Source: Hyalella azteca
Taxonomy: Eukaryota > Arthropoda > Malacostraca > Amphipoda > Hyalellidae
Reading direction: 5' to 3'
Assembly: GCF_000764305.2 (NCBI RefSeq)
Contig: NW_025936328.1
Coordinates: 434,001 to 498,000, forward strand
DNA length: 64,000 nucleotides
Made by a program: the position numbers and the translations under genes. A model generated the notes under the pieces. The model saw only the letters and a program-made list of their open reading frames with translations, made no database searches and was not told the origin of the DNA. The first letter of the stretch is position 1. Each line of letters opens with the position of its first letter. This document shows positions 52,561 through 64,000 of the stretch, piece after piece.

Positions 52561-55500
52561 TCTGTTCATGCGCCGCGATTTCGCAAAAATGTGAAGGCTA
52601 AAAAAGAGTCATATATATAGTGTGGCTTTGGCTAAATTTTACAAATCTTCAATACGCAACTGGATAGCCGAAAGGTTTAGGTAATTTAGAATGGTAGCGG
52701 AAGTGAAGTAAACACGAGGATTACCTAATTTAAGTTCGGTTTACGTTCGATAAATAGCTTCTATTTTCCCAGCGCTGCCATATAAATCGCGCTTGGTCAT
52801 ATTTTCGTCGGTCGTAATTCCGGATCGATCATTAGAAATTTCGTCCATCGGCAATGGCCAAAACCTAACGAACATTTGCACGATTTTTGAGAGATTTTTT
52901 TTTAATCTCTCTTTTGAGAGATTTTTAAAACGCAGTGCATGACTACCGCCACTGCATCACCATTACATCATTCGTTGATGTTGCACTAAAATATATAGAG
53001 AGAAATGAGCGTGCGGGCAGACGGAGTTCAGGCGCAGAGCGACGCCTGAAGTGTCGACCTGGTCGCCTCATCAGCGCTGTAATTTACTGCGTCTTCTGGG
53101 TGGCCGAACGAACCCTCGTGCGCCCCAACTTTATTGCGGGGAATAAGTGTCACATTAGAGGGAAGACAGGGAGGAGCAGGTACAAGGGGGGAGGCAAGAA
53201 GGTGCTAGGGCAGGTACGGGAAGAGAAGGGTGAATTGGGGAAAGAAAGAGAAGCGAAGTGTGGTGAAATAGCGATATAGGAAAGGCGGTGTGAGACGTAA
53301 TGAGATGCCAACGATGGAATAGAGGAAGTTTGAGAAGTTAATTATGAAGAATAAATTCCTGGCATGCGTTGGAAGATTATTCCCAATTATGATCAGTTCT
53401 TTTGCCATTACTTATATAAACTAGACTTACACACAGAATATATATTAATAATTTGCTATTCATAGATATTTATAATCGAGTGAGTCAATAATTTTGACAC
53501 TGCGATTGAGTACACAATTAATATTGGCACACCCAGGGGCTAACACGTTTAGACTGATGGCTCTTAAATATTAGCTTTTCAGAATTGTTGTAGTAGTAGA
53601 TTCTACCTCAATTTGTAGCTAAAATTGTTGAACGTTAGTGAGGCTTCTTTACAGCTACAACGTACATTATTGACAATGTAATCCATTACGGGGGAACATC
53701 TTCACCAATGTTCCCTCTGAACAAACGGCACACTGTCAGCTCGATGCCAGTGCGGTTAAATTGACTAAACTGATCCACAAGATAAGACCTAGTTTCGGCA
53801 TTGTGGTCATTAGTTGCCTTACCGTTCTCAGAGGCGACATTTTAACAAGCAAGCGCAACACGGAAAGTGATCGGCAGGAATCTTTCTTGTGGTCAGCAGT
53901 GAGAACACGCGTGTCGGTTTCAGATGTCACTGCAGGAATTCGCCTCGTCTTCGTTCAAATCTGCGCCAACGCCAGGCCTCTTAATCGCATTTAAGTTCGT
54001 ATAAATTACTTAATCCTCTTATTTCGATCCTGGAATATGACTGCTATTAAGAGGCACTGTAACTGGACATAAATTTATATGGGACTGTAAATGTATTGAC
54101 ATTGCCGGTATACCCTTGCAATACATACTCCATTCTATATATGTAGTACCTGATACTAAAGTGAGAGGAGGGGAATGAGTTATAGCAATCATATATTTGC
54201 GCCCTAACATACCCGATTTAAGGTTACCGATTCAATTCGCGCGAGATTTCAATCGGTGCAGACGGTGTATTCTGGGAGTGTCAAATGGTCAGTGATTCGA
54301 AACATTGACACACGAATCGGGACGATGTCGACGTGTCGAATAACAAGACAGTGTTTGTTTAGGACGGTGCCAGTGTTGATTTTGTGGAATGTTCGGTATC
54401 ATTAAAACCCAGTGAGTCCGAGCGAATAAATGAGGAAAGAAGAGCGTTTATCATAAGTATGTTACATTCATTTACTGTATGTTTAGAGAAAAATTTTGAC
54501 GAGTCAGTTTCCAGAACTGTATCACGAATGCATATACTGATAGCATGTTTCGTGGACTTGCAAAATTTTCATGAAATGTTATTATCAGAATTTAAACATA
54601 ATTTTATGTCTGTAAATTAAATAAGCAGAGATGATTGAAATTTTGCATGTATTTTCAATATATGAATTAACTGCAATATAAACTTCAATAATAATTTTCG
54701 TTTTAGTAAATATACTAATAACAATGATGCGAACGTTTCGTATCACAATTTAGAAGATAATATCTCAAGTAAATGACTATCATGGAAGAATCTCATACTG
54801 TTGAGATATGTTTAAACTATATTTGTTATATACATTTATTTTTTGAGTCAAAATAGATGAAAACGAAGATTGCAAATAATGCAATTGTGAATTTAGTTCA
54901 AGGTCAGTAATAAATGCGTATGCTGCACGATATATTTTCATGTATGAGAATAACCACAACAGCTAAATTATTGGGCCACCCAGTATATTGTAACTACAGG
55001 AGCATACCACATTGGCATTTATAGTTATTGAACCCCCAGGTCGTCGTAAAGATCCTTCCGCATTTCTGAGCTCACTCCTTAATTAAAGATCAAGCAGCAA
55101 CAGTCTTTAGAATTGCTGAGATATTCTAGCAGAGCCATGCGATACTTAATAACCATGATGGCAGATACCTCGCGTTCACATCACCAGTATGATGTGCAGG
55201 CTGAAGAGCCATTCCTCTTGTGCGAGACGCAATCTTTTGACAGCTCGACACCTCTAAAGCACGCTATGGGCAACATTTACTGAGTATAAACTTTGCCAAG
55301 ATGAAAAAGAATGTGGATGTGACAAGGGTTAACCGCACAGGGACGAAGAGAATTTCTGTATGACAAGCGTGTGTGTTGTTTAGGTGGACAAACTCTTTTG
55401 CTTAGGAATTTGCGGAAACTACTGAGGGTTTGCGCGTAAAGGATTTATTTGAAATTATTGGACAGTTTAAAAATGAATAATATACATTCATGTATTGATT

Positions 55501-56734
55501 GCATCATTTTAATCAGTTGAAACAACATGCAGGTTTTTTAGATGTTCAAAAGTAACTACTTGCATTAATCACTTTAAATACTAATTGCGATCGTTTGATT
55601 TTTTTGGAGTCGATTAAACATCAGTATCGATGTCTAAAATTCAATAGGAGAGTCTTATAAATTAGCATTCATTTTTTATCAACCTTGTCAAGGCGGAGAT
55701 AAAACTCGAGCCTGGCATAGAGCGGCGTTCAGCAGCCCTATACCACCTCGCAACAAACGCACGCAATTTGATCGCAGTTAGAATCAGCCAAAGGATTGCG
55801 CGTGTTTACACTGGTCAAATTTACGAGGAATGGAGTCGGCGAAGCATGGAAGCAAACGTTACTTATGACGAAAGACGACGCCGGCTCTCTAGAAGTGTTA
55901 AGAGTGTTTGTGAGTGGGGCTTGTTTAACCGACTATAATATATAGCCGCAACGCAGCGTCTCTTATTCGAATGGGTCGTGGCATTTCACACTCTGCTTGC
56001 ATGAGAACTTTAAAGTTGGAGTCTCTAGGACAACACTGGTTAATTGAAATATTTATGCTCATAATATTTAGATTGAAAATAATGTCGGTGGTAAAGGATA
56101 TTCACTGCAGATTCAAACATCAGAAAAAAATTATGTTAAACCGAGTACCGGTATCGAAAATTACCAGCGGTAAATCGAGTATCATTCATGGTCTATGAGC
56201 TCGGAAATTTGCGGTTCGCCGTAAATGCCTTTAAACGCTTGCGTCCATGAAACAAATATGGCGCTAATATGTCTTTTTGTATTCAATTTCTCTTGAACTA
56301 ACATGGACAAACGAGACAATAACTTATTTACAGAGGTTATTCGAAGATTCCGTAATTATGTGCATCAAGCTTGCAGAAATGGTCTGGAAATTATATTTTT
56401 TTCAATGCCACTAGTGAATATTTCAGACCTCAATTAGAAATTAGAGTACTGCGAATCTACGACGTTTTAATAACTACATAAAGATTATTCCGCCATACAT
56501 AGCGAGTTCGTGGTACATTTTATTTCGTCGGCATACATGTTACAGGTTCTTCGCGATTGCTTTGGCTTGCATCAGTAAGTGTTTTAGATTCGGTCTGCTT
56601 CAGTCAGGATGGTCCTACCCTGACAAAATTTAGAGTCGCCCCAGCTTCTGGTAATCCAAATCAGAAGCTGCCGCGTCTGTAAATTTTCGCTGGGTAGCTT
56701 CTCAGATATTTCAAAAGCTTGTATAAAGCAAAGG

Positions 56735-56885
56735 GCGGGACGTTGTGGTCGGGTTTTGGCAGCAAGAATTAGCCCAGGTGCCGGGGTCTAATGAGCTGCA
56801 GTGCCACGCTCCCGTGCCTCTCGGGCTTACAGACGCCCTAGCGGTTCTCGCATTACGCCTAAACTAACTGCGCTACGAGCGAACT
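56735..56885 (-). mobile_element. Possible tRNA-derived SINE fragment
   Basis: On the minus strand GCTCGTAGCGCAGTTAGTTT (ending near 56861) looks like the 5' end and A box of a tRNA (A box about 56856-56875). The sequence downstream is GC-rich (GGGCGTCTGTAAGCCCGAGAGG). A B box in the right place is poor, so it is not a functional tRNA. A degraded tRNA-related SINE is plausible. Confidence 0.25.
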
Positions 56886-58912
56886 GTGTGGTCCGCAGCC
56901 GGGCGCGGGGACCAGCTGAATGCTTGACAGGACTGAGGATGTTGAGCCTGGGAAGGGGCGGTTGATAGGGATTTGAGGCACTGATAAAAATCAGCATATG
57001 CAAATATTGTGAGGCAAAATATCAAGCTTGTAGGCTCGAGATTAAGGTGACATGAACGATGATGGGTGAAGACAAATCTTTAACAATTGTACAAACATAA
57101 GCCTGAGTGATAAGTAAGCAGGAATAATATCCTAAATACGGCTGATTAAAGAGACTTTAATAAACTTCTTGAAGAGAAATATTGTTCAGACTACCAACAC
57201 CAGACCGTTGCGATAATTATTACCAATTTAATTTTATATTCCTGTTTAACCTGCTATATTTATATTTTAACGAAATAGAAAAGTTGAACCGAGAATTGCT
57301 AACTAAAATCCTAAATATTGTTCACGTTACATTTCGCAGGAGGTGAGTCTGAGTTCATCTTCTGGAGCAGCTCAGGATTATGCGTGTGAATAAGTAGCTT
57401 GGCGGAAGCTCCGGGTTCAGGCTTTTGAGTCACGCATCGCTCACAGAAGTTCACGCCATTTCCAAACAAACGAGTAAAGCCATTCATCATTCACGGCATA
57501 ACATTCATCCGTGACTCACTCTCCATGACGTACGAAGAAGCTTGGCGCTCCTTGAACCTTTGCTTTGACCTCCACAGGAATCGCTATTTCAGTAACTGTG
57601 CGGCGCTTTAAATTAATCTCCCGATATCTTTTATGTTCTTCATTGTTGCACAAAATCACGAGCGTCCACTCGCAATTTCCGCCGCGTTGGAGCTTTGCAA
57701 CTGCATGAATGCATGCTGAAAATTGGCTTTTCTAAAATAATATGAATTTTGTTCTGTATGAATCAATCGTCATTTATTCATACAACTTTTGTTTTTATTC
57801 ACGTCTATGTGAACTGTAAGATCAAAATGTGACTAGACTTCCTTAGCATTTTAGCAATTCTATTTCACGACGGAAAGCGTTACTTTTACCAGTCAACGAA
57901 TTCCAAATCCATTGTTTCTTCATAGTCGATTCAAAATTCGAGTTTAATCTTCTTCCTTGTTACTGTTCTTTTTTTGAGAAATCATTTTATCTGTCCTGCA
58001 GCCTATTTTAAAATTACCAAAACCTTCTATAAGACTATAATTAATACTGTTCACAGCATGAATAGTAACCGTACAGACTTTAGGTGGTCTACAAATGCTC
58101 TATGGTGCAAAACCGATGATCGTGTTAATATTTCAAATTGAATTTCATTCAAGTTTCCTTCACGTTATTTCTAGGAGTTGTAGTAACATTTCAATCATCG
58201 AGACCGCGGTCGCTAATTTCACGATCGAGAGCCGATCGGTTGCAGCAAGCGCCAAAAAATCGTGGGACAAAAATTGCCCAAAACCAACTGAGTAAAACTG
58301 GAGCGTCACCGCAGGCAGTGGCTTCACAGACACCGCTTCGCACTTCCCGGCTGCGCTCAATGAAAATAAAAAACCTTGTTAGTTCTGGAGAATTACATTC
58401 GAAACGCTTGTTAATTCGAGAAATTGGAAAGAAAGCCTCTGTGAGTGAGCAGTGCTGCGTGCGTTTGCAATCAGCCATTTGTTACGTCTGAAATGCATGG
58501 CGGTGATGTTAGTTTTCGAGATTAAAGCGCGCAACTCGAACCGTAATGATTCTGAAAATTCCAGGGACAAATTCCATGTTATTTTGTTTTTTATTGCTTA
58601 TACTTCTGTATTTTATTATCATTGGACAAATTTAAAGGATAAATTAAAATAATTACATTTGATGGAAGATTAAAATTTTAAGAAATGAACCACCATTTTG
58701 TGTTATTTTTCCGCTTTTTTCGCAAGTGTTATAAATCAAGCAATACTGATGTAGCAAAATTTTTGACGAATTCAAATGTATTATTTTCATACTCTCTAAA
58801 GAATGAAAAATTAGCAGCTTTTAACAAAACATGACAGTGAATCATAACAATTAATGTCAAAATTTTCGTTGAAGGATGTTTTTCTCGTATTCTAGAGCGT
58901 TCTATTTACGGT

Positions 58913-59020
58913 TGAGAGCTTTGCTGCAAGGTTATCGCTAGCCAATCAGGAAGCTCAATTGTGTTTGCATGCCATGCTTCCTGAAAGCTCATTGGCCTGC
59001 AACCAAACAAAGCTTTCAGG
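58913..59020. repeat. Imperfect inverted repeat (hairpin-forming, about 108 bp)
   Basis: GAGAGCTTTGCTGCAAGGTT, then AGCCAATCAGGAAGC, is mirrored by GCTTCCTGAAAGCTCATTGG and GCAACCAAACAAAGCTTTC. The arms include CCAAT boxes. The loop is about 20 bases. It matches no microRNA I know. Confidence 0.5.
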
Positions 59021-61195
59021 CAGAAATTTAATCTTGTGCTAGACTAAACAAATGTGCTTCACTGAAGAAATCGATTCATGCTAGTTTCACACAAGATTTC
59101 ATTTTATTCTCGCGAAATGATTAATGAAAAAAGCCAGACTTTTTCCGTGACAGTTTTGATCGAGAAAGAGGAAGTGCAGGATGCGTCGACCCTGCGATCT
59201 CTGCTTTTTAATACACAAAAAATGCGGTAAAATGGCGCATTGGCGTTAGACTTGAACATTTTCAATTTCACGGACTTTTTTGGCGACAGTTGCGGACACG
59301 CAGGAGATGTGTGGTCTTAAACACACAGTCTGCTTCTTGTGATGAACTCGCTTACTGCCGGCGAAGTTTCTTGCAACATCATTTGCAGGCCGTGCATGTG
59401 GTACAGCCATGCATAACGATTGCAGAAACGTCCTATTCATGGCGTTTGAGAAAACGTGATTTAACGATTACTGATCCATTCCGCATTAACCCATTTGCAA
59501 ACTGTGTATTAGAAGGAGGTATAACTATTTCAATTACATCTGATTCATGCCGCATTTGCAGGCCGTGTGATCCAGCGAAGTATGGTGATTTAGTGAGGCA
59601 ACATATATATTTGCGTACAGTTTTTGAGATGTGAAACAATATCTTAGAGTTTCAACTCACCAGAAAAAATACTACAAATTATAAAATAAATATAAGTCAG
59701 TGACATAACATAACTCAATTTAGCACAGTACAAATGAAATAGTTGGGATATTCATTTACCCGCGTACATGCCATGCAGCAAAAGGGACCTCCTGAATAAT
59801 TCATTTACCCGTGCATGTATACATGATTTGCAGCTAAATTCACACGATTTAGCAGCTGATATGTGGCCGTTGCTCACGCCATGCAAGTGATACAGATCTA
59901 CCTGACGCTTCTTCGCTATACTTGACACTTCTCAGCCGACAGTCTGTCCAACTTTCAACGCTGCACCCAAGCGTTCGTAAGCCGCACACGACGTAAGCTC
60001 AACGAACGCCACATGTCATCGCCGCAACTGCAAGCCGCGCTGCGACAGCTCCACTGCCACTCAAAGTAATGCTGCAAAAACTCATGCAAAAAAATAAAGT
60101 AAGATCAAAGTGCAACGCGAACGAAGCTTGTCTCAACCTTAAGTTAATAGGTTTATTAATTCAATTATATTGACGAGTTCGTGTATAAGAGGTGATGTGA
60201 GGTGGATGGAGAGATGACATTTGCAAATTTCGTAAAAATTAGTTTAGGATTTAAATACGGTAAGAAATACCACAAAAAATCGACAAAAAGCACCAAGACC
60301 TTTTTAACAAAATAAATTCTAACATTTATTACGTATATAAACTAAGGTATAAACGGTTTCTTTAGACGTCTTTTTGAATGCGAATGTGAATGTTTACGCG
60401 AATGTTTAACCCTGCTGATGAACCGAAACTAAACGAATTAAAAACTCAAATAATTTTACTACGTATAAAAATTATATCTAGAGAAAGGAGCATCAAACGT
60501 AGGTGCACAATTATATGGGACATGAAGGGATGTAAAAAATGTCTAGTTTTTATACACGTCTCGCGTCTTGAAAGACGCGAAGAGGGCAACGGATGTACGT
60601 CGGAAAGATATGGCTTGTTAGCGTCACCTCCGAGGGTGGTCCTCGCTTGACAAACTTTCCCTCGATTGTGTGAACTCGAAACATGACAGCTCAACGCCGT
60701 TAATAATCTTAACCGACTCGAATATTGTAAGCAAAACCTTCGAGGCAAATTGTTAATAACGTATCTGATTTAAAATGTTGGCATATTAATTAAACACTGA
60801 TGTGCTCAGACAAACTTAGATAAATATAAGCGGGAATTATTATGCTACTTACAACTGTAAAGTAAAATAATACTAATAAATCTTTAATACAAATCTTTTG
60901 CTAGTCAGGACAATTTCATCGGTTAACTTGTCCGGTCAACGGTCATGTTTTATCCCAACTTGAAAGCTAATTAAGGCGCATGAATTACGTGATGGATATA
61001 AAAATGTATCAAAATCGCGGAAGTATCCAAGATTTGAAACTATCCTGAAATAATGATGAACCAGCATGAAGACTATTTTTACATCAAAAGGCGGGTGATA
61101 AATCCACTTTCAAATTAAATTCGTGTTGCTTCGGCACTCTTGCCAAATAATCGTGAATGCTGAATACTAAACAATGATTCCTGTTTCGTCCCCAG

Positions 61196-61469
61196 ACGCA
61201 TGTTTCCTACGGTGCGCGCTTCGTTCACGGGCCTGCGGTCGGAAGAACGGTACGCGGTGCTACTGGACATCGTACCGGTTGACAGCAAACGGTACCGGTA
61301 CGCATACCACCGGTCGTCGTGGTTGGTGGCTGGTAAAGCGGATCCCCCGCCACCGTACCGGCTGTATGCTCACCCAGACTCGCCGTTTACAGGAGAGCAG
61401 CTCAAGAAGCAAGTTGTCAGCTTCGAAAAGGTCAAGCTCACCAACAACGAGATGGACAAGGGCGGACAG
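61196..61469 (+). CDS. mid/H15: midline/H15 (Tbx20-family) T-box factor, coding exon 3 (central T-box); gene continues beyond window
   Basis: The acceptor GTTTCGTCCCCAG|ACGC supplies the third base of Arg206, followed by 91 full codons (residues 207-297). The core T-box is unmistakable: RMFPTVRASFTG, ERYAVLLDIVPVDSK, RYRYAYHRSSWLVAGKAD, then PPPPYRLYAHPDSPFTGEQ and VVSFEKVKLTNNEMDKGGQ. The ERYAVLLDIVP, PPPP and NNEMDK segments are typical of insect mid/H15. The exon should end after GGQ, because the family continues V-x-LNSMHRYQP and that sequence does not follow here. The base after CAG is GCAAGT, so the donor is GC rather than GT and otherwise matches consensus. Reading on would add ASLALGTTLF, which has no counterpart in T-boxes. 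The rest of the T-box (LNSMHRYQP to the C-terminal helices) is not in the window. The gene is partial at its 3' end because of the window edge, not because it is broken. Confidence 0.95.
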
Positions 61470-61681
61470 GCAAGTTTAGCTTTAGGTACAACATTATTTG
61501 TAAAACAATCGATTTTGGACAGGCGATTTGGCAGATCTTGTGTGAAGCCATGTGTGAACATAGACGGACAGGCAAGTTCAGCTTTAGGTACATTATTTGA
61601 AAAATTATAGATTTTTGACAGGCAATTTGACAGGCCATAGGTGAAATGGGTGCGAACAGGCAAGTTAATTGAAGTTCAGGG
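61461..61681 (+). repeat. Tandem repeat copied from the exon 3/intron 3 boundary (about 102 and 88 bp period)
   Basis: The block starting CGGACAGGCAAGTTTAGC at 61463 recurs at 61565 (CGGACAGGCAAGTTCAGC) and again in part at 61656 (ACAGGCAAGTTAATTG). Internal landmarks also recur: GGTACA..ATTATTTG, and GATTTTGGACAGGCGATTT versus GATTTTTGACAGGCAATTT. The repeat unit begins inside the last codons of exon 3, so two additional copies of the CAG|GCAAGT donor lie in the intron. Confidence 0.8.
61470..61475 (+). other. Non-canonical GC splice donor (GCAAGT) of intron 3
   Basis: Exon 3 ends ...GGA CAG and is followed by GCAAGT. CAG|GCAAGT differs from the ideal U1-complementary donor CAG|GTAAGT only by T to C at +2. 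GC-AG introns are a known minor class and usually have such strong flanking consensus. The nearest GT downstream (TTTAG|GTACA at 61484) would insert six residues into a conserved part of the T-box. The acceptor lies outside the window, so the intron cannot be confirmed here. Confidence 0.75.
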
Positions 61682-62152
61682 GTGGAACACTATCATTTAA
61701 GTATAAATTTTGGAATTAAATTGAATCCCAAAAATAAAGACTTGAACTTTGGGATTTCTGCATGGTCAAACTCTTCAAAAGTTTAGCGAGATGTGCACCA
61801 AGTTTACTATCATGTGGAACTTTCCGTCTAAGTACGGAATCTACGTTGAACTTATGATTGATGTTTAGTTCAAACTCGCAAAAGGTGAAGGAGCGAATAA
61901 CACATGTTAACCTCCAGCTTAAACTTGGGCTTTAATAGGAAAGAAGCTAAGTTAGTTTCTTATGATGATACTAAAGATACTTGGAAATATTTGGAATATG
62001 TGAAGAAACAATATTACATTATGAAATATTTTGTCATCAGGTATTGCTCAATGATTTGAACCTTGCCACACAACAATCCCATAGCTCTCAGAAGGCAAAA
62101 TTAATTAATTCCTGGACGTCGTTGTATGCAATACCCAAAAAGGCAAAAATAT

Positions 62153-63167
62153 AATGATTAATGATTCTTCTATTGCATGCAATATACACGAGTATTTTAT
62201 CATTAGAAATTTCCTTTCATCATTAAGTGCGCAACTACGCAGCCATATGCATAATTGTAAGTACTATTTAGTAGAGCGGACATGTGCTTCTGTGTAATAA
62301 TTTAGCGGTTAAATTTTTTCTCTCGTTGTGTGGTTTCGGAAGGCAGTCGTCACTCGTCTGTCTGTGCGTCTGTCACTGAAGTGCAAACGAGCTTCCTTGA
62401 TCAGCCACTGACGTGCGACGTTCAAGATAGAAATTCTAACTTGGAAAATCTATTTCTCGTTCAAAAGTCAGGCAATCGGAAGCGAATATTTTTTTGGTTA
62501 GTTGCATTGCTAATAGAAAGATTCTCGAGAAGTTTTTGCGCAAACTGATCAATAACATATAAATAACAAATATCTCCCCAACCACACCTACTCCTATGTT
62601 ACTACATAGATTTGCCCAAAAAGATTTTTTTAATTCATATCCGAGTGAGCATTATTGCTGCTATTGACCTCAAATGTTTGTGATATTTTACAAAAATGCG
62701 AAAACGTCACGGTGTTTCATTCAGGTTTTCATCACGAAAATATCTAGCTGGTATGTTTGGCTCTATATTTAGCGAGACCCTGCACGGCGTGTGTGTCCGG
62801 ACTGTAAGGCGAGACAAGGGCCCTCCCCTCAACACACATAAAAGCGCCGCTGTTCCTCGCCACCGGAAAATTAAGGTCAAATAAGTGACCGAGTTACAGA
62901 CGATTGTCAATAGCCGTCTCGGGTGACCACTTCCATGCCGCGACCGAATACCGGCACTTGGCTCCCAGAAATAAGCATGATGTCCAAGGAAACCTCAGCA
63001 TGTTGCACGTTCAGTCATGCGAATATCTGAAATTTTCCTCTTTTTTCATGATTATGACTTACAATTTTGCATATGGCTGCGTAGTTAAGTACTTAATGAA
63101 GATAGGAAATTTCTAATTTTAAAATACTCGTGTATATTGCATGAAGTTGAAGAATCATTAATCAATT
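62153..63167. mobile_element. Fold-back element with about 109-bp inverted arms (1.0 kb)
   Basis: The left arm (62153-62261) and right arm (63058-63167) are reverse complements at close to nine bases in ten. They share AGGAAATTTCTAAT, AAAATACTCGTGTATATTGC, CATATGGCTGCGTAGTT and GAATCATTAATCA words when read from the right arm. The interior has no transposase frame. Target duplications are not evident. This is probably a non-autonomous DNA transposon. Confidence 0.7.
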
Positions 63168-64000
63168 CTATGATGAAATAAAATGTATTTGACTAATAAA
63201 TTCAAATTGTTCTTCGTCTGTGAGAATTAGGCTTCACAGTAATTAATAATGATATAGCACAATTACTAGTCTTTATTACGCGATTCGTTTTCAATTTGAC
63301 GATGCCAATCTATTCCTTCTTCCTCCAACATACGCCATACGACTTTAGGTGTTGGCCCTCTGATGAATAAACTTCTACAGTACTTTAGGCCCTCTGATGA
63401 ATAAAAAAAATAACCTTTCATGCATGACATACCATTATAGTTCCTTGCATGATAGCGAAGATGCACGAGTATATTTTCACTGTCATCTAGTTGCTATGAA
63501 TCTAAATATGAGTCATAGCTACGATAGGTTATGAGTAACTGTGGCAGTGAATTTATAACTACGGCAGTGAATTCCTCAGTCATGGTAGCGATAGGTCATG
63601 AGTAAGTTCTCACTAACATTAGAGTGAGACGCGTTCAAGTGCGTAACGTGACACCCTCAAGTGCGGTCGTGAGAGACTGAGCATGAGCCTTGCCAGGAAA
63701 GCCTACAGCTTTGAATAGACTGGCTGGGCTTGGCTGACTTATCCGTGGTTTATTTAAACTTTAAATTTAAATCCTAATCAAGATTGTGCTTGCATTATAA
63801 AGTCAGCGAACATACGCAGTAAAGAATCACTATTTGTAGTGATGAGTTCAAATTTTCTCTAGAGACGGGTCGCTGTGTGTCGTATTCTATTGTTTGTATA
63901 TTAGGGAAAATTACCTGTCGAATTGAAAAACTAAATTTGAATAACCTTTAGTAGGTGTGCTCCAACACTGTTGGCAATGGTGTGAATTACGAAGTATTTT

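Larger units (their letters stand above)
26789..61195 (+). other. mid/H15: Intron 2 of midline/H15 (34.4 kb, phase 2)
   Basis: The intron begins GTGAGT and ends CGTCCCCAG. No independent gene can be supported within it. It carries the repeats listed separately and GC-richer islands at about 27920-28260, 30720-31090, 33990-34300, 34560-35010, 35180-35520, 45340-45640, 53000-53280 and 56560-56950. Large introns around developmental T-box genes commonly hold enhancers, so these islands are candidates. That is inference from gene type only. The intron length is slightly overstated because of the artefact at 27172-27563. Confidence 0.85.
61470..64000 (+). other. mid/H15: Start of intron 3 of midline/H15 (continues past the window)
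   Basis: After the tandem repeat at the donor, this stretch contains the fold-back element at 62153-63167 and small local duplications (63343-63415; 63505-63605). No T-box continuation (LNSMHRYQP and later) appears in any + frame, so the next exon is downstream. A minus-strand frame at 63266-63466 contains TPKVVWRMLEEEGIDWHRQI, which looks protein-like, but I recognise no family. Confidence 0.7.

Noticed and set aside
52008..52569. Long minus-strand frames (up to 180 codons) with a 17-residue period
   Set aside because: They arise because a 17-bp minisatellite without stops keeps all three frames open. There is no sign of a real protein.
61174..61663. Alternative frames over exon 3 and the adjacent repeat
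   Set aside because: The 101-codon + frame is out of phase with the T-box. The minus frames with an LACP repeat reflect the tandem duplication at the donor.
1..64000. Prokaryotic features: operons, Shine-Dalgarno sites, CRISPR arrays, attachment sites
   Set aside because: The spliced T-box gene shows the window is animal nuclear DNA. The regular repeats present are minisatellites without spacer diversity or cas genes.

Overview
This is a eukaryotic, AT-rich, gene-poor window, most likely from an insect. One protein-coding gene can be identified with confidence: a T-box transcription factor of the midline/H15 (Tbx20) family on the + strand. Three coding exons are present: 10230-10371 (start codon and a Groucho-binding eh1-like motif), 26314-26788 (acidic/low-complexity linker and the start of the T-box) and 61196-61469 (the middle of the T-box). 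The rest of the T-box and the C-terminus must lie beyond base 64000. Splice phases agree across both introns (15.9 kb, phase 1; 34.4 kb, phase 2). The reading frame is open for 297 codons and matches the family at every visible landmark. The third exon ends at a non-canonical GC donor.

The organism looks like an insect because the T-box sequence is close to the Drosophila mid/H15 type. A short interstitial (CCTAA)n tract equals the TTAGG telomere repeat found in many insects and lost in Diptera, which weakly favours a non-dipteran such as a hymenopteran. This is inference, not identification.

Layout: 1-10229 is the upstream flank, mostly non-coding, with tandem duplications, a TTAGG-like tract, one fragment of a dispersed element and a possible two-exon small secreted peptide (7132-7512). 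10230-10371 is exon 1. 10372-26313 is intron 1, with degenerate tandem arrays, a 170-base assembly gap and a minisatellite split by an inserted block. 26314-26788 is exon 2. 26789-61195 is intron 2, which holds inverted-arm elements, a TTAA-flanked DNA transposon relic, a MITE, several minisatellites and many GC-richer islands that could be enhancers or old transposon pieces. 61196-61469 is exon 3. 61470-64000 is the start of intron 3, with a tandemly copied splice donor and a 1 kb fold-back element.

One part of the assembly is wrong. Bases 27526-27563 are the complete Nextera mate-pair junction adapter. The 354 bases before it are an exact copy of 35966-36319, so roughly 27172-27563 is a gap-filling artefact inside intron 2.
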